From: Thalassospira alkalitolerans
Lineage (GTDB): Bacteria > Pseudomonadota > Alphaproteobacteria > Rhodospirillales > Thalassospiraceae
Reading direction: 5' to 3'
Assembly (NCBI RefSeq): GCF_002115745.1
Contig: NZ_JFKB01000005.1
Span: forward strand, 62,001 to 126,000
DNA: 64,000 nucleotides
The translations under genes and the position numbers were made by a program. The notes below the pieces were generated by a model. The model ran no database searches and was not told the DNA's origin. It saw nothing but the letters and a program-made list of their open reading frames with translations. Positions 52,532 through 61,164 of the stretch are shown here, one piece after another; position 1 is the first letter of the stretch; each line of letters starts with the position of its first letter.

Positions 52532-52551
52532 GTTGATAATTAATATCAACA
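52531..52551. promoter_or_regulatory. Candidate iron-responsive dyad
   Basis: TGTTGATA and TATCAACA (8 bp) flank ATTAA, sharing one base with the right arm of the longer repeat. The A/T-rich symmetry around GATAAT is reminiscent of Fur-family operators; the assignment is inference. Confidence 0.4.
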
Positions 52552-52633
52552 TTTCCGATCAATTATTCACTTATAATAATGGGCAACAGGCGGTGGGGTC
52601 GTTGCGATGATCGGGGAACGGTTCGAGGGGCTG

Positions 52634-52653
52634 GATTTGCATTTATGTAAATC
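52634..52653. promoter_or_regulatory. Imperfect 20-bp palindrome upstream of the TonB receptor gene
   Basis: The 20-base site pairs GATTT with AAATC and CAT with ATG around a central TT. It lies about 210 bases upstream of the receptor start and is a second candidate operator. Confidence 0.35.
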
Positions 52654-52861
52654 ATGCCGGGCCAAATACATAAAACGGGGGAAGAAATGTCACACATTAT
52701 CACGTGATAGGGCCAATCGGGCGGATGACATCAATCGTGACATCGCGCCCGTTAAAATAATCATCAGAATTTTATAGCCGGAACACCCAGCCCGCCGCTC
52801 AGAGCGAATTGCGGGAACGGGATTGGTGCGTCCGGTTGAGCCGAAAACGGATATCTAAACA

Positions 52862-55075
52862 ATGAATATGACAACAAATTCCAAGGTGGAAATTGCACGT
52901 TTGACGGTGCGACAACGGTCCGGGATGAACCGCTTTTTCTGTCATGCATTGATGACTGGTGTCAGCATGCTGGCACTTTCGCATGTTGCCATGGCGCAGG
53001 AAGCAACAACTGAGGACGAGATTGTTCTTGATCCGATTACGGTCGAAGATAGCCAGACGGCAGAGAAGGGGGATGGTCCGGTCAAGGGCTATGTTGCCAA
53101 GCGCAGCCGTTCTGCGACCAAAACGGACACGCCAATTGAAAAAACACCGCAATCCATCAGCGTTATCCCCGCCGATCAGATCGAAGATCAGGCCGCAGGT
53201 TCCGTTGCCGAGGCCCTGCGATATACGCCTGGTGTGGTGACTGAATATCGCGGTACGTCGAACCTGCATGATGAAATGTATGTGCGCGGGTTTTCCTATG
53301 TGCCGAAATATCTGGACGGGTTGACCTATGGCGAAGCATCGTTTGGCCAGATCGAGCCCTATCTGCTTGAACGGGTAGAGCTTTTGCGTGGGCCATCATC
53401 AATCTTGTACGGGCAGGCTAATCCCGGCGGGGTCGTTAATCAGACGACGAAACATCCGACCGGCGAGACATCGAACGAGGTCGAGTTGTCTGTTGGGACA
53501 AACAATCTGTACTCAACGGCAGGTGATTTTTCTGGCGTGATTTCCAAGGAAGAAGGCCTTTCATATCGTCTTGTTGCCAAGGGCATTACCGAGGAAGAAG
53601 TTGCCGGTGATATCGAAAAAAATCGCATTGCCATTATGCCGTCGATCAATTGGACGCCCAATGTCGATACCAGCCTGACGGTTACAGCGATTTATCAGAA
53701 CGATCCGGATGCTGGAACGCGTGGTTTCCTGTCGGCAGAAGGCACATTGTATCCGACCGAGAATGGTTATTTTCCGCGTGATTTCTATGTCGGGGCTTAT
53801 GATTGGGAAGAATCGTCACGCACCCAGGCGTCGTTTGGCTATCAGCTTGAACATGCGGTCGATGAAACGCTGACATTGCGTCAGAACGCACGGTACAACC
53901 ATATAGAAGCCGATTTCAAAAGCGTCATTCTGGATAATTTCACGTCTGCCGGGGCGCAGGTCACACGTGCAGCTGTTCAGTCGGGTGACGAATTTGATCA
54001 ATATGTCATCGACAATCAGGCGCAGCTTGACCTTGAAACCGGCGATTTTGACCATACGGTATTGTTCGGTGTTGATTACAAATATTCCACCAAGGATTCA
54101 TGGTTCGGGCGCAAAAGCCTTGGCAATGAAAACTGGCAGAACCTTTCGCGTTATACCGGTTTGACGCAATTGGGCCGGACATCAACCGATCAGCATGCCG
54201 AAGCATGGCAAGCCGGTGTTTATGCACAGGATCAGGTCGAATTTGGTAAATGGAATGTCAGTTTCGGTGGTCGTCATGACTGGGCCAATAGTGACGTCGA
54301 TAATTATCTGAAGAGCACGAAAACCAGCCAGGATGATCAGGCATTTTCCGGCCGTGTCGGGGCGGTTTACAGCTTTGATAACGGCATTGCACCTTATGCC
54401 AGTTACAGCACATCGTTCGAGCCGAAGGTTGGCGTAGATCAGAACGACGATGCATATGATCCGGTGACGGCACAGCAATATGAGGCCGGGGTTCGTTATG
54501 CACCAGATCATGGCGGGTACATGATCACGGCGTCTGTTTATCAACTGACGCAGCAAAACATCGTTTCGACAGACCCGGCCGATAGTAGCAAGACCTATCA
54601 GACTGGTGAAATTGAAAGTCGTGGCTTTGAAATCGAAGGTCGGGCAAATGTGACAAAAAACCTGTCGATGATTGCCAGTTATGCGCGGATCAATGCAAAA
54701 ACGGTCGAAGATGAAAACCCGGCCAATGTTGGATTGAAAACATCGAATACGCCACGGGACCAAGCGGCATTGTGGGCGAAATACACCTTTGACCAAGGGG
54801 TGTTTGATGGTGTCGCGATTGGCGGCGGTGTGCGTTATACCGGTGTCAGTTTTGACCGGAAGAATACGACCAAGGTTCCGGATTATATGCTGTTTGATGC
54901 GATGCTCAGCTACGATCTGGGGGCGGTTTCCAATCGTCTGGACGGGGCGAGTGTTCAGTTGAATGCGGTTAATTTATCGGATGAGACATATGTTTCGTCT
55001 TGTACTGTAGGGGCGTGGGCTTGTTGGTATGGTCCGGGTCGTGCTGTAACCGCAACGCTTAAATATAACTGGTAG
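52862..55075 (+). CDS. TonB-dependent siderophore receptor
   Basis: A 737-residue outer-membrane gated porin. After a signal peptide (HALMTGVSMLALSHVAMAQE), a TonB-box-like EIVLDPITVED is followed by a plug domain (about 75-185). The plug shows TPQSISVIPADQIEDQAAGS and ALRYTPGVVTEYRG, typical of the hydroxamate/catecholate siderophore receptors. The beta barrel fills the rest and ends in an aromatic residue (TLKYNW). The adjacent esterase gene follows seven bases later. The substrate could be a catecholate ester; the receptor's exact ligand is not evident. Confidence 0.94.
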   Translation: MNMTTNSKVEIARLTVRQRSGMNRFFCHALMTGVSMLALSHVAMAQEATTEDEIVLDPITVEDSQTAEKGDGPVKGYVAKRSRSATKTDTPIEKTPQSISVIPADQIEDQAAGSVAEALRYTPGVVTEYRGTSNLHDEMYVRGFSYVPKYLDGLTYGEASFGQIEPYLLERVELLRGPSSILYGQANPGGVVNQTTKHPTGETSNEVELSVGTNNLYSTAGDFSGVISKEEGLSYRLVAKGITEEEVAGDIEKNRIAIMPSINWTPNVDTSLTVTAIYQNDPDAGTRGFLSAEGTLYPTENGYFPRDFYVGAYDWEESSRTQASFGYQLEHAVDETLTLRQNARYNHIEADFKSVILDNFTSAGAQVTRAAVQSGDEFDQYVIDNQAQLDLETGDFDHTVLFGVDYKYSTKDSWFGRKSLGNENWQNLSRYTGLTQLGRTSTDQHAEAWQAGVYAQDQVEFGKWNVSFGGRHDWANSDVDNYLKSTKTSQDDQAFSGRVGAVYSFDNGIAPYASYSTSFEPKVGVDQNDDAYDPVTAQQYEAGVRYAPDHGGYMITASVYQLTQQNIVSTDPADSSKTYQTGEIESRGFEIEGRANVTKNLSMIASYARINAKTVEDENPANVGLKTSNTPRDQAALWAKYTFDQGVFDGVAIGGGVRYTGVSFDRKNTTKVPDYMLFDAMLSYDLGAVSNRLDGASVQLNAVNLSDETYVSSCTVGAWACWYGPGRAVTATLKYNW

Positions 55076-55081
55076 AAACAG

Positions 55082-56695
55082 ATGATTAAGGCCGGTCGCG
55101 CCTTGGCGCTGATAACGATGTGGGTGTCCATGACATTATTGCAAACAAACCTTGTAAAGGCAGATCAACTGTCGGGAAACGATACCATGCGTGGCCGGCT
55201 TGACAGGGCGGGGGATGTGCATTCCCTGATCCTTGATATTGGACAAGGGGGATATGTGGCCGGGGCGGTGAAAACCGCCGCCCCGGTGACGCTGGAATTA
55301 CTTGATGGCGATGGCAAACCCATGCGCCGTCTTGCCGATCAGCAAAGCGGGCAGATCAATTTTCGCATTGTTGCGCCGAATGATCAGCCGGTTTTGCGCC
55401 TGACAAATATGGGCCCAGGGAAAAACGATTTTGAATTTGACCTGCAATTCATGGTCGAATTTGCCGATCAAGGCGCGCCATCACGACACTATCAAAGCCC
55501 GGCAATCGCCAGTGCCGCGCAGGATCTGGCACGTGGTATTGTGACCGACGGGTTTTGGGGCCGGGTGCAGCGCGATGGCACCCCGTTGATCGAGCCATTA
55601 AATGAGGACGAGGTCATCATGACCTTTGTCGCGCGCGGATTGGAGCGTAATGGGCGGATCGTTGGCGCGCCCAGCAATGATCATGAATATCTCGAACGGC
55701 TGGGTAACAGTGATATCTGGTTCAAAAGCTTTGTTGTGCCCAACAGTACCCGGCTTTCCTATCAGATTGCGCGGGATGTTCCGGAATTCGATGCCGATTT
55801 CAGATCGCAGCGGGTCGCACTTTTGGCAACGATACAGGCCGATCCGTTCAACCGGCATCCCTGGCCGGTTGATGCCCCGGATGCGTTCAATCAGGATTCC
55901 GTTGTTGAATTGCCCGATGCGCCTGATCAGCCGGGAATGAATGGTACGACCGCACACAAAGGAACGCTTGAGACATTTGTGTTTAACAGTGAACGCCTTG
56001 GCAATAGTCGCGATATTACGCTGTACCGGCCCTATCAATTTGATCCGGCCAATCATGATAATGTTTTGCTGATATTGTTTGATGCCAAGGAATATCTGAC
56101 GACGGTGCCGACACCGCGCATTCTGGATAACCTGATTGCGGCGGGAAAATTGCCGCCGGTCAGTGTGGCGTTTATCGCCAATCCGGACCGGGCCGCACGC
56201 GGGCGTGAATTGCCGGGAAATCCGGATTTTGCCAATATGCTGGCCGATGATTTAATGCCGGTCTTGCGGGATCGGTTCGGGACCGATTTCGCGGCGGCGC
56301 GCACGGTTCTGGCCGGGTCAAGTTATGGCGGCTTGGCATCGGCAACGGTTGCGTTGAGCCATCCGGATGTTTTTGGGAATGCGATTTCGATGTCAGGATC
56401 ATTTTGGTGGCATCCCCAAAATACACCGGTTGATCAAGGCGAATTCGTTGCCCATCAGGTTGCGACAGGTCCAAGGCGACCTATCAGGTTCTTTATGACG
56501 GCTGGATTGTTTGAAACCGGGCGGATGGGGGTTGCCGGTATTGTTGAAAGCGGGCGTCACCTGCGCGATGTTTTGATCGCCCGGGGATATGACGTGCAAT
56601 ACCGGGAATATGCCGGGGGACACGATTATGTGGTGTGGCGGGGGGCACTGGCCGATGGGTTGATTGGTCTGTTCGGAACCGTATCAGCCAAGTAA
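55082..56695 (+). CDS. Exported enterochelin esterase-like protein (Fes/IroD-type)
   Basis: A 537-residue protein with a hydrophobic N-terminal export segment (cleavage near VKADQ). The first part is a beta-rich domain with a pre-peptidase-like look (residues about 30-125). A Fes-like N-terminal domain and an esterase D-like alpha/beta hydrolase domain (about 300-535) follow. The nucleophile is in AGSSYGGLAS (about residue 415), and the histidine in YAGGHDYVVWR (about 512). It would hydrolyse the siderophore ester backbone in the periplasm. Cotranscription with the receptor is implied by a six-base gap. Confidence 0.88.
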   Translation: MIKAGRALALITMWVSMTLLQTNLVKADQLSGNDTMRGRLDRAGDVHSLILDIGQGGYVAGAVKTAAPVTLELLDGDGKPMRRLADQQSGQINFRIVAPNDQPVLRLTNMGPGKNDFEFDLQFMVEFADQGAPSRHYQSPAIASAAQDLARGIVTDGFWGRVQRDGTPLIEPLNEDEVIMTFVARGLERNGRIVGAPSNDHEYLERLGNSDIWFKSFVVPNSTRLSYQIARDVPEFDADFRSQRVALLATIQADPFNRHPWPVDAPDAFNQDSVVELPDAPDQPGMNGTTAHKGTLETFVFNSERLGNSRDITLYRPYQFDPANHDNVLLILFDAKEYLTTVPTPRILDNLIAAGKLPPVSVAFIANPDRAARGRELPGNPDFANMLADDLMPVLRDRFGTDFAAARTVLAGSSYGGLASATVALSHPDVFGNAISMSGSFWWHPQNTPVDQGEFVAHQVATGPRRPIRFFMTAGLFETGRMGVAGIVESGRHLRDVLIARGYDVQYREYAGGHDYVVWRGALADGLIGLFGTVSAK

Positions 56696-56719
56696 AGCAG
56701 CCCCAGAGCGGGGCTGCTT
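56695..56719. terminator. Hairpin between convergent esterase and enoyl-CoA hydratase genes
   Basis: Ten-base arms AAGCAGCCCC and GGGGCTGCTT with a five-base loop start in the esterase stop codon. Only short T runs follow, so termination may be partial. Confidence 0.65.
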
Positions 56720-56737
56720 GTGGTGATATTGGTGCTG

Positions 56738-57535
56738 CTATTCATGACGCCAGTCGGGATGGCGCTTTTCAACGAATGCACCGATACCTTCGCGGGCGTC
56801 ATGTTTTTGCATATTGTTGGTCATGACGCCTGACGCATAATCATAGGCACCAGACAGCGGCATTTCGAGTTGTCGGTAAAAGGCTTCTTTACCGAGTTTA
56901 ACTGTCATTGCAGATCGTTCGGCGATGCGGGTAGCAAGATCGTCGGTTGCGATGATCAAATCATCATCGGTGGCGACATCGGATACCAGCCCCATCTGCC
57001 ACGCGGTATCGGCATCAATTGCATCGCCGGTCAGAAGCATGCGCATGGCGTGTTTGCGCGCGATGTTGCGGCTTAGTGCGACCATCGGAGTCGAACAGAA
57101 CAGGCCGATATTGACCCCGGGGGTGGCAAATTTTGCGGCCTTGCCGGCAACGGCCAGATCGCAACTGGCCACCAATTGGCACCCGGCGGCGGTTGCCATG
57201 GCATGAACGCGCGCAATGACCGGTTGAGGCAGGGTGACAATGCGCATCATAAGCGCGCTGCATTGGGCAAACAGGGCGGCATGCCCGTCGCAGGCGCTAA
57301 TACTGTTCATTTCCTTAAGGTCGTGACCGGCGCAAAAGACCGGGCCATTGGCGGCAAGGATGACGCTGCGAATGGAAGTGTCGGCAGCGATATCATCAAG
57401 CACGGCGTGAAGGGCCGTCATCATCGCCCCGGAAAGGGCATTTCGGCTGCGCGGTGCATTCAGTATGACAGTCGCGACGGGGCCGTTATCGTTGCGCAGG
57501 ACAATGGTGGTTTCGTCGGTTTTGGTGTTGGTCAT
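56738..57535 (-). CDS. Enoyl-CoA hydratase/isomerase family protein
   Basis: A 265-residue crotonase-fold protein. The oxyanion-hole segments are RSRNALSG and FCAGHDLKEM, and the second is TAAGCQLVASCDLAV. One of the two catalytic Glu residues of classical hydratases is not apparent at the GCQLVA position, so the reaction may differ. The family includes hydratases, isomerases and decarboxylases. The ATG at 57535 has GGGAGG seven bases upstream. Confidence 0.87.
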   Translation of the reverse strand: MTNTKTDETTIVLRNDNGPVATVILNAPRSRNALSGAMMTALHAVLDDIAADTSIRSVILAANGPVFCAGHDLKEMNSISACDGHAALFAQCSALMMRIVTLPQPVIARVHAMATAAGCQLVASCDLAVAGKAAKFATPGVNIGLFCSTPMVALSRNIARKHAMRMLLTGDAIDADTAWQMGLVSDVATDDDLIIATDDLATRIAERSAMTVKLGKEAFYRQLEMPLSGAYDYASGVMTNNMQKHDAREGIGAFVEKRHPDWRHE

Positions 57536-57689
57536 TTTTGCCTCCCTGTGATGGCGCACACTGCGTTTTTTTACTTTTGCGTCAATATATTATCGTTGTA
57601 GAGTTTTACGTCACGGTTTTGTTTGAAACCGAAGATATAATAATAACGGCGCATGCCGATGTAACGGTCCCCTTTGAGGACGGTTGGAT

Positions 57690-58574
57690 ATGAGCAACGA
57701 AGATAAACGAAAACCGCAGCGCGCACCTGGTCGCTTTATGACCGGTAAACAGATCGTCGAAAAGTACAAGCCGGGGGGAACCCCGGTCGCAGAGACGAAG
57801 ATGAAGCGCTATGACCGCAAAGAGGTCATTGATTGGGATATGGAGCGTCGCCGTGCCGAAGCGCGTGCGCGATTGCTAAGCCGTGGGTTTGATGTCCCTG
57901 AAATTCTTCAGCCCAAACGTCCGGCTTTGGATGAATACGGCGATGAAATCGTCAATATCGACCAGGATGTGGCCCGCGATATTTCGGGGCCTTCGATGAC
58001 AGGCCCCAAACCGGCGGCACCGGGCGAAGGTCAAAGCCACGAGGCATCAAATTCAGGTCCCGGTTCCCGATCTGGTTCCCGGCCCAAGCCCAATCGTCAT
58101 GTTGTGGCATCGCATGCATCACTTTTCCAAACCAAGACGGCGGCAGGATATCGCATTGGGCATGACGAATATGATGCCAGTGATGGGGACTATCAGGACG
58201 ATCTGACGGTGGAAGACGTTTACGGCAGCACTGCGACACACGATGATCGTATCGCCGGGCGTGTTGATGAACTTAAGGCCACCAATCAGAACAGTTCTGG
58301 CAATATCGATCTGCCTGACAACAAAAGCAACTGGCTTAGTCAGGCAGAAGGTCGCCGCAAATCAGAAGCGGCGTCTTTGCCCCAGACGGCACTCGAGAAG
58401 CGCACCAAAGCGTCGAAGCAACGCAAGGCGGCAAAGCAGGCCAAAGAACGCAGTAATGCATTGGAACTTGATAAACTGCTGCCCAAGCTTGCGGCCTATA
58501 TGGTGGTCTCCATTGTGGTCGGTTATATTTTAGTGCTGACCTATATCGAGCTTGCCAAGCTGATTGGCAACTGA
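57690..58574 (+). CDS. Tail-anchored-like protein A, charged cytoplasmic region plus shared C-terminal membrane tail
   Basis: The 294-residue product has a long, charged, probably disordered region: Arg/Glu-rich helices (about 45-80), Ser/Pro/Gly-rich linker, Asp/Tyr patch and a Lys/Ala/Gln coiled-coil-like segment. One hydrophobic helix closes the protein. The last 31 residues follow LP-x9-IV-x7-T-x2-EL and end in KLIGN. The same tail pattern ends the next two genes. No signal peptide is present. The ATG at 57690 has GAGG upstream. It is the first of three consecutive same-strand genes; the family is not recognised. Confidence 0.75.
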   Translation: MSNEDKRKPQRAPGRFMTGKQIVEKYKPGGTPVAETKMKRYDRKEVIDWDMERRRAEARARLLSRGFDVPEILQPKRPALDEYGDEIVNIDQDVARDISGPSMTGPKPAAPGEGQSHEASNSGPGSRSGSRPKPNRHVVASHASLFQTKTAAGYRIGHDEYDASDGDYQDDLTVEDVYGSTATHDDRIAGRVDELKATNQNSSGNIDLPDNKSNWLSQAEGRRKSEAASLPQTALEKRTKASKQRKAAKQAKERSNALELDKLLPKLAAYMVVSIVVGYILVLTYIELAKLIGN

Positions 58575-58814
58575 AAACGGGCGTTTTGCGAGTTTGTTAC
58601 CGCCAAGGTAGAATTTGCCTCAAACATGCCTGAATCCAAAGCCTATGGTGTTTTCTGTTTTGTCATGATGGGCGCATCAGGATGGGGACGTGATGGGGCA
58701 AATATATGCCCGGCAACGGACCGTATCTTTTTGCAAAACCATAAGGCAGATCGAATAAAGCAGTTTCGAGATTGATGGCGGGGCATTGATCAATAAGGGG
58801 GAAGGCGCTTTGAG

Positions 58815-59195
58815 TTGTCCGGCAGGCCGGGCAGTACGGGCGTTGATGTGACGATAACCCTTATTGGAGACGGCGAAGGTAGCGTCGTAGTCGCCATGAA
58901 AAGTGACGTCAAAGGTCAGGAAGACCGCCACCCGGTTTACCTTCCGGAAAACCGGCATCATTGGGCGTCCAACGATGAAGTGGACAAGCCCAGAGCCATC
59001 CTGCGTGGCCCGGTCAGGCCAATATTCCCTAAAAATTCAGCCAAACCGGGTTTTGGGTCATATTTTGACTCCGGCACGGACCGTTGGTTGCAAAACAACC
59101 TTCCGCGGATTGGCGCATCCTTGATTGTCGGCATTGTCATTATAAGTGTGGTTCTGGCGACTTATGCGGAACTGGTCGTGCTGTTATCGCGCTGA
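58815..59195 (+). CDS. Tail-anchored-like protein B, same C-terminal tail
   Basis: The 126-residue product has a short polar region followed by a single C-terminal membrane helix, LP-x9-IV-x7-T-x2-EL-VVLLSR. The tail aligns without gaps with those of the genes on either side. The proposed TTG start at 58815 follows GGGGAAGG at good spacing; an ATG at 58896 would remove 27 residues. The N-terminal part (HHWASNDEVDKPRAILRG) shows no similarity to the neighbours. It lies 240 bases after gene A and 64 bases before gene C. Confidence 0.65.
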   Translation: MSGRPGSTGVDVTITLIGDGEGSVVVAMKSDVKGQEDRHPVYLPENRHHWASNDEVDKPRAILRGPVRPIFPKNSAKPGFGSYFDSGTDRWLQNNLPRIGASLIVGIVIISVVLATYAELVVLLSR

Positions 59196-59259
59196 GAACG
59201 CGGTTTGGGGCTGGCGGTTGATGGGGACCATCCGGAAAATCCGGTAACGGAGGCAAGTG

Positions 59260-59805
59260 ATGAAAAGCCAAGGTATCCCGATTTCAGGCATTTATCCTGT
59301 GTTGCCTGCGCGTGTGGTCTCCGCCGGAATAAAATCCCGGACGGCACGGCGTGATGCGTCGTCCGGTGTGTTTTGTTCGTCCAATCCGTCTGGCGGGAAA
59401 AATGGACGTCAGAATGCTTTGAGCCCTGGATTGATGCAAATCGGAACTGGTTCTCGATTTGATAAACGCCCGCGTGACGGGCGCGTGTTTTGGCCGTTGA
59501 TTGGGTCAATATTACCGACCAATCACAAGGCCGGTCAGGATGGGCTGATATCTGGCCCCTATGACAGGGATAACGGTTTTCCGGGAATGGAAGCGCAGCA
59601 AGGCCATAAACGCAGCCATAGCCAAAGTCATATTCTTTACCAAGGGTCGGAATGGCGTCATCCGTCCATAATCCGCGTTCGTCGTGCGGGCATGGCAAGG
59701 TGGTTGCCCGGGATTGCATCCTTCCTGATTACCGGGATTGTTATTGGTGCGGTGGTCTGGATGACCGTCATTGAACTTGCCGTGATCTTTGGTCGCCCGA
59801 ATTAA
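59260..59805 (+). CDS. Tail-anchored-like protein C, same C-terminal tail
   Basis: The 181-residue product is polar, with His/Ser/Gln-rich (QQGHKRSHSQSH) and Arg-rich stretches, and ends with one membrane helix of the same pattern, LP-x9-IV-x7-T-x2-EL-AVIFGRPN. The ATG at 59260 has GGAGG six bases upstream (an adjacent GTG at 59257 is in frame). It is the last of the three-gene set. The only recognisable shared feature is the tail; no enzymatic motif is visible. Confidence 0.7.
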   Translation: MKSQGIPISGIYPVLPARVVSAGIKSRTARRDASSGVFCSSNPSGGKNGRQNALSPGLMQIGTGSRFDKRPRDGRVFWPLIGSILPTNHKAGQDGLISGPYDRDNGFPGMEAQQGHKRSHSQSHILYQGSEWRHPSIIRVRRAGMARWLPGIASFLITGIVIGAVVWMTVIELAVIFGRPN

Positions 59806-59965
59806 TAGGGCCACCCTAGGGGATCGTGATCCACAGCAACCTTTGAATTGGCTCATAATCTTGTGCTGCAACTTTGCCCACAATTTGATCTGTCGGGCGC
59901 AAGAGGGTGATTGCCGCGCGACAGGATCAAATACCTGTGCGGGGCGGGGGTGGGAGAAAATATTG

Positions 59966-59983
59966 ACGTTAACGTAAACGTTA
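59966..59983. promoter_or_regulatory. Candidate MerR-type (LiuR-like) operator
   Basis: ACGTTAACGT (59966-59975) is self-complementary and overlaps TAACGT-AA-ACGTTA (59970-59983). The sequence TTGACGTTAACGTAAAC resembles operators reported for MerR-family regulators of branched-chain acyl-CoA catabolism. It lies about 95 bases upstream of a thioesterase gene, consistent with acyl-CoA-linked control. The match is from memory and not searched. Confidence 0.35.
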
Positions 59984-60077
59984 TGTCAGGCTGTCGGGAA
60001 CAAGCACATAATGCTGCCCGCCATCATGACGATACCGAATGGTTCATGGCAAGGGCAGCGACAGGGAGAATGACCAT

Positions 60078-60518
60078 ATGACAGTCCAGCAGCCCCGCAC
60101 CGGCGTAACCTTGGCCGATTTCGATACCATCATGCGCGAAAAAGTCCCGTTCGTCGGGGATATGGGGGTTGTGACCGAACAGCTTTCGGCGGATCAGGCC
60201 CGGTTGCGATTGCCGTTTAATCAACGCCATATTCGCCCGGGCAATGTGATTTGTGGCCCGGCGATTTTTGCCCTTGCCGATATTGCGCTTTATGCGGTGG
60301 CCTGGCTTGTGGTGCCCAAGGCCGATCTTGCGGTAACAACCGAGGCGACTGTACATTTCCTTTCCGGGGCAAAACCGGGGGATTTATTGGCGGATGCGAA
60401 AATCCTGAAAGCAGGCAAGCGGCTTTTGATTGCCGAATGTCATATTCGATCTGCGGTTGATGGGGCGCTTTGTGCGCATGTTATTGGTACCTATGCCATG
60501 CCGCCAGAACCACGATGA
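60078..60518 (+). CDS. PaaI-type hotdog thioesterase
   Basis: A 146-residue thioesterase of the hotdog PaaI/YbgC-type group acting on acyl- or aryl-acyl-CoA. The pattern RPGNVICGPAIFALADIALY and TTEATVHFLSGAKPGDLLA is characteristic. The ATG at 60078 has AGGGAG nine bases upstream; the frame extends upstream to 60039 without support. It stands alone. The possible MerR-type operator upstream suggests links to fatty or branched acyl-CoA metabolism. Confidence 0.85.
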   Translation: MTVQQPRTGVTLADFDTIMREKVPFVGDMGVVTEQLSADQARLRLPFNQRHIRPGNVICGPAIFALADIALYAVAWLVVPKADLAVTTEATVHFLSGAKPGDLLADAKILKAGKRLLIAECHIRSAVDGALCAHVIGTYAMPPEPR

Positions 60519-60614
60519 TGGGTGAACCTACCGGAAAATAGCTCGAATCAATGTGGTAAAATAATACCTATTGCTTTAAGCCGTTGAAATACAACGAAAT
60601 ATTACTGTTGCTTT

Positions 60615-60666
60615 CCTGCTTAATGCAGGCATAATGCGCCGACTTTCAACGAGGGGCGATTCCCTC
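60615..60666 (+). promoter_or_regulatory. Structured leader of rplM-rpsI
   Basis: Two small hairpins, CCTGC/GCAGG (60615-60629) and GAGGG/CCCTC (60651-60666), lie just upstream of the L13 start. Autogenous control of rplM-rpsI through leader RNA is known in E. coli; a comparable role here is inference. Confidence 0.35.
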
Positions 60667-60696
60667 AGTGGAACCCAGTTTTCGAGTATTGAAATA

Positions 60697-61164
60697 ATGA
60701 AAACCTTCTCTGCGACACCGAGTGACATCGAGCGCAAATGGTTCGTGATCGACGCAGAAGACGTCGTTCTGGGCCGTCTTGCTGCTGTTGTTGCCAACCG
60801 TCTTCGTGGTAAGCACAAAGCGATGTTTACCCCGCACATGGATTGTGGCGATCATATCGTCATCGTCAATGCTGAAAAGATCAAACTGACCGGCCGTAAG
60901 CTTCAGAACAAGAAGTTTTACTGGCACACCGGATATCCGGGCGGCATTAAAGAACGCACCATGGACAAATTGCTGAATGGCGATCATCCGGAACGTGTGA
61001 TCCAAAAAGCTGTTGAACGTATGATGTCCCGTGGTCCGCTGCGCAGCCAGGTTCTTTCCAAGCTGCACGTCTATGCCGGTACCGAGCATCCGCATGATGC
61101 ACAGCAGCCGGAAGTTCTCGATCTTGCCGCAATGAACGACAAGAATAAGCGGAGTGCTAAGTAA
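60697..61164 (+). CDS. rplM: 50S ribosomal protein L13
   Basis: A 155-residue ribosomal protein. The N-terminal [20 protein letters not shown], the central [16 protein letters not shown] and [20 protein letters not shown] are typical L13 segments. The ATG at 60697 is chosen because the sequence [15 protein letters not shown] is the normal alphaproteobacterial start; the ORF could open at 60634. It is coupled to rpsI by a one-base overlap (TAATG). Confidence 0.97.
   Translation: MKTFSATPSDIERKWFVIDAEDVVLGRLAAVVANRLRGKHKAMFTPHMDCGDHIVIVNAEKIKLTGRKLQNKKFYWHTGYPGGIKERTMDKLLNGDHPERVIQKAVERMMSRGPLRSQVLSKLHVYAGTEHPHDAQQPEVLDLAAMNDKNKRSAK

Larger units (their letters stand above)
52244..52861. other. 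Regulatory region upstream of the TonB receptor gene
   Basis: About 620 bases without a gene. It holds the 24-bp inverted repeat (52469-52531), an adjacent 8-bp dyad (52531-52551) and an imperfect palindrome (52634-52653). The dense set of symmetric sites suggests metal-responsive control. Confidence 0.6.
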
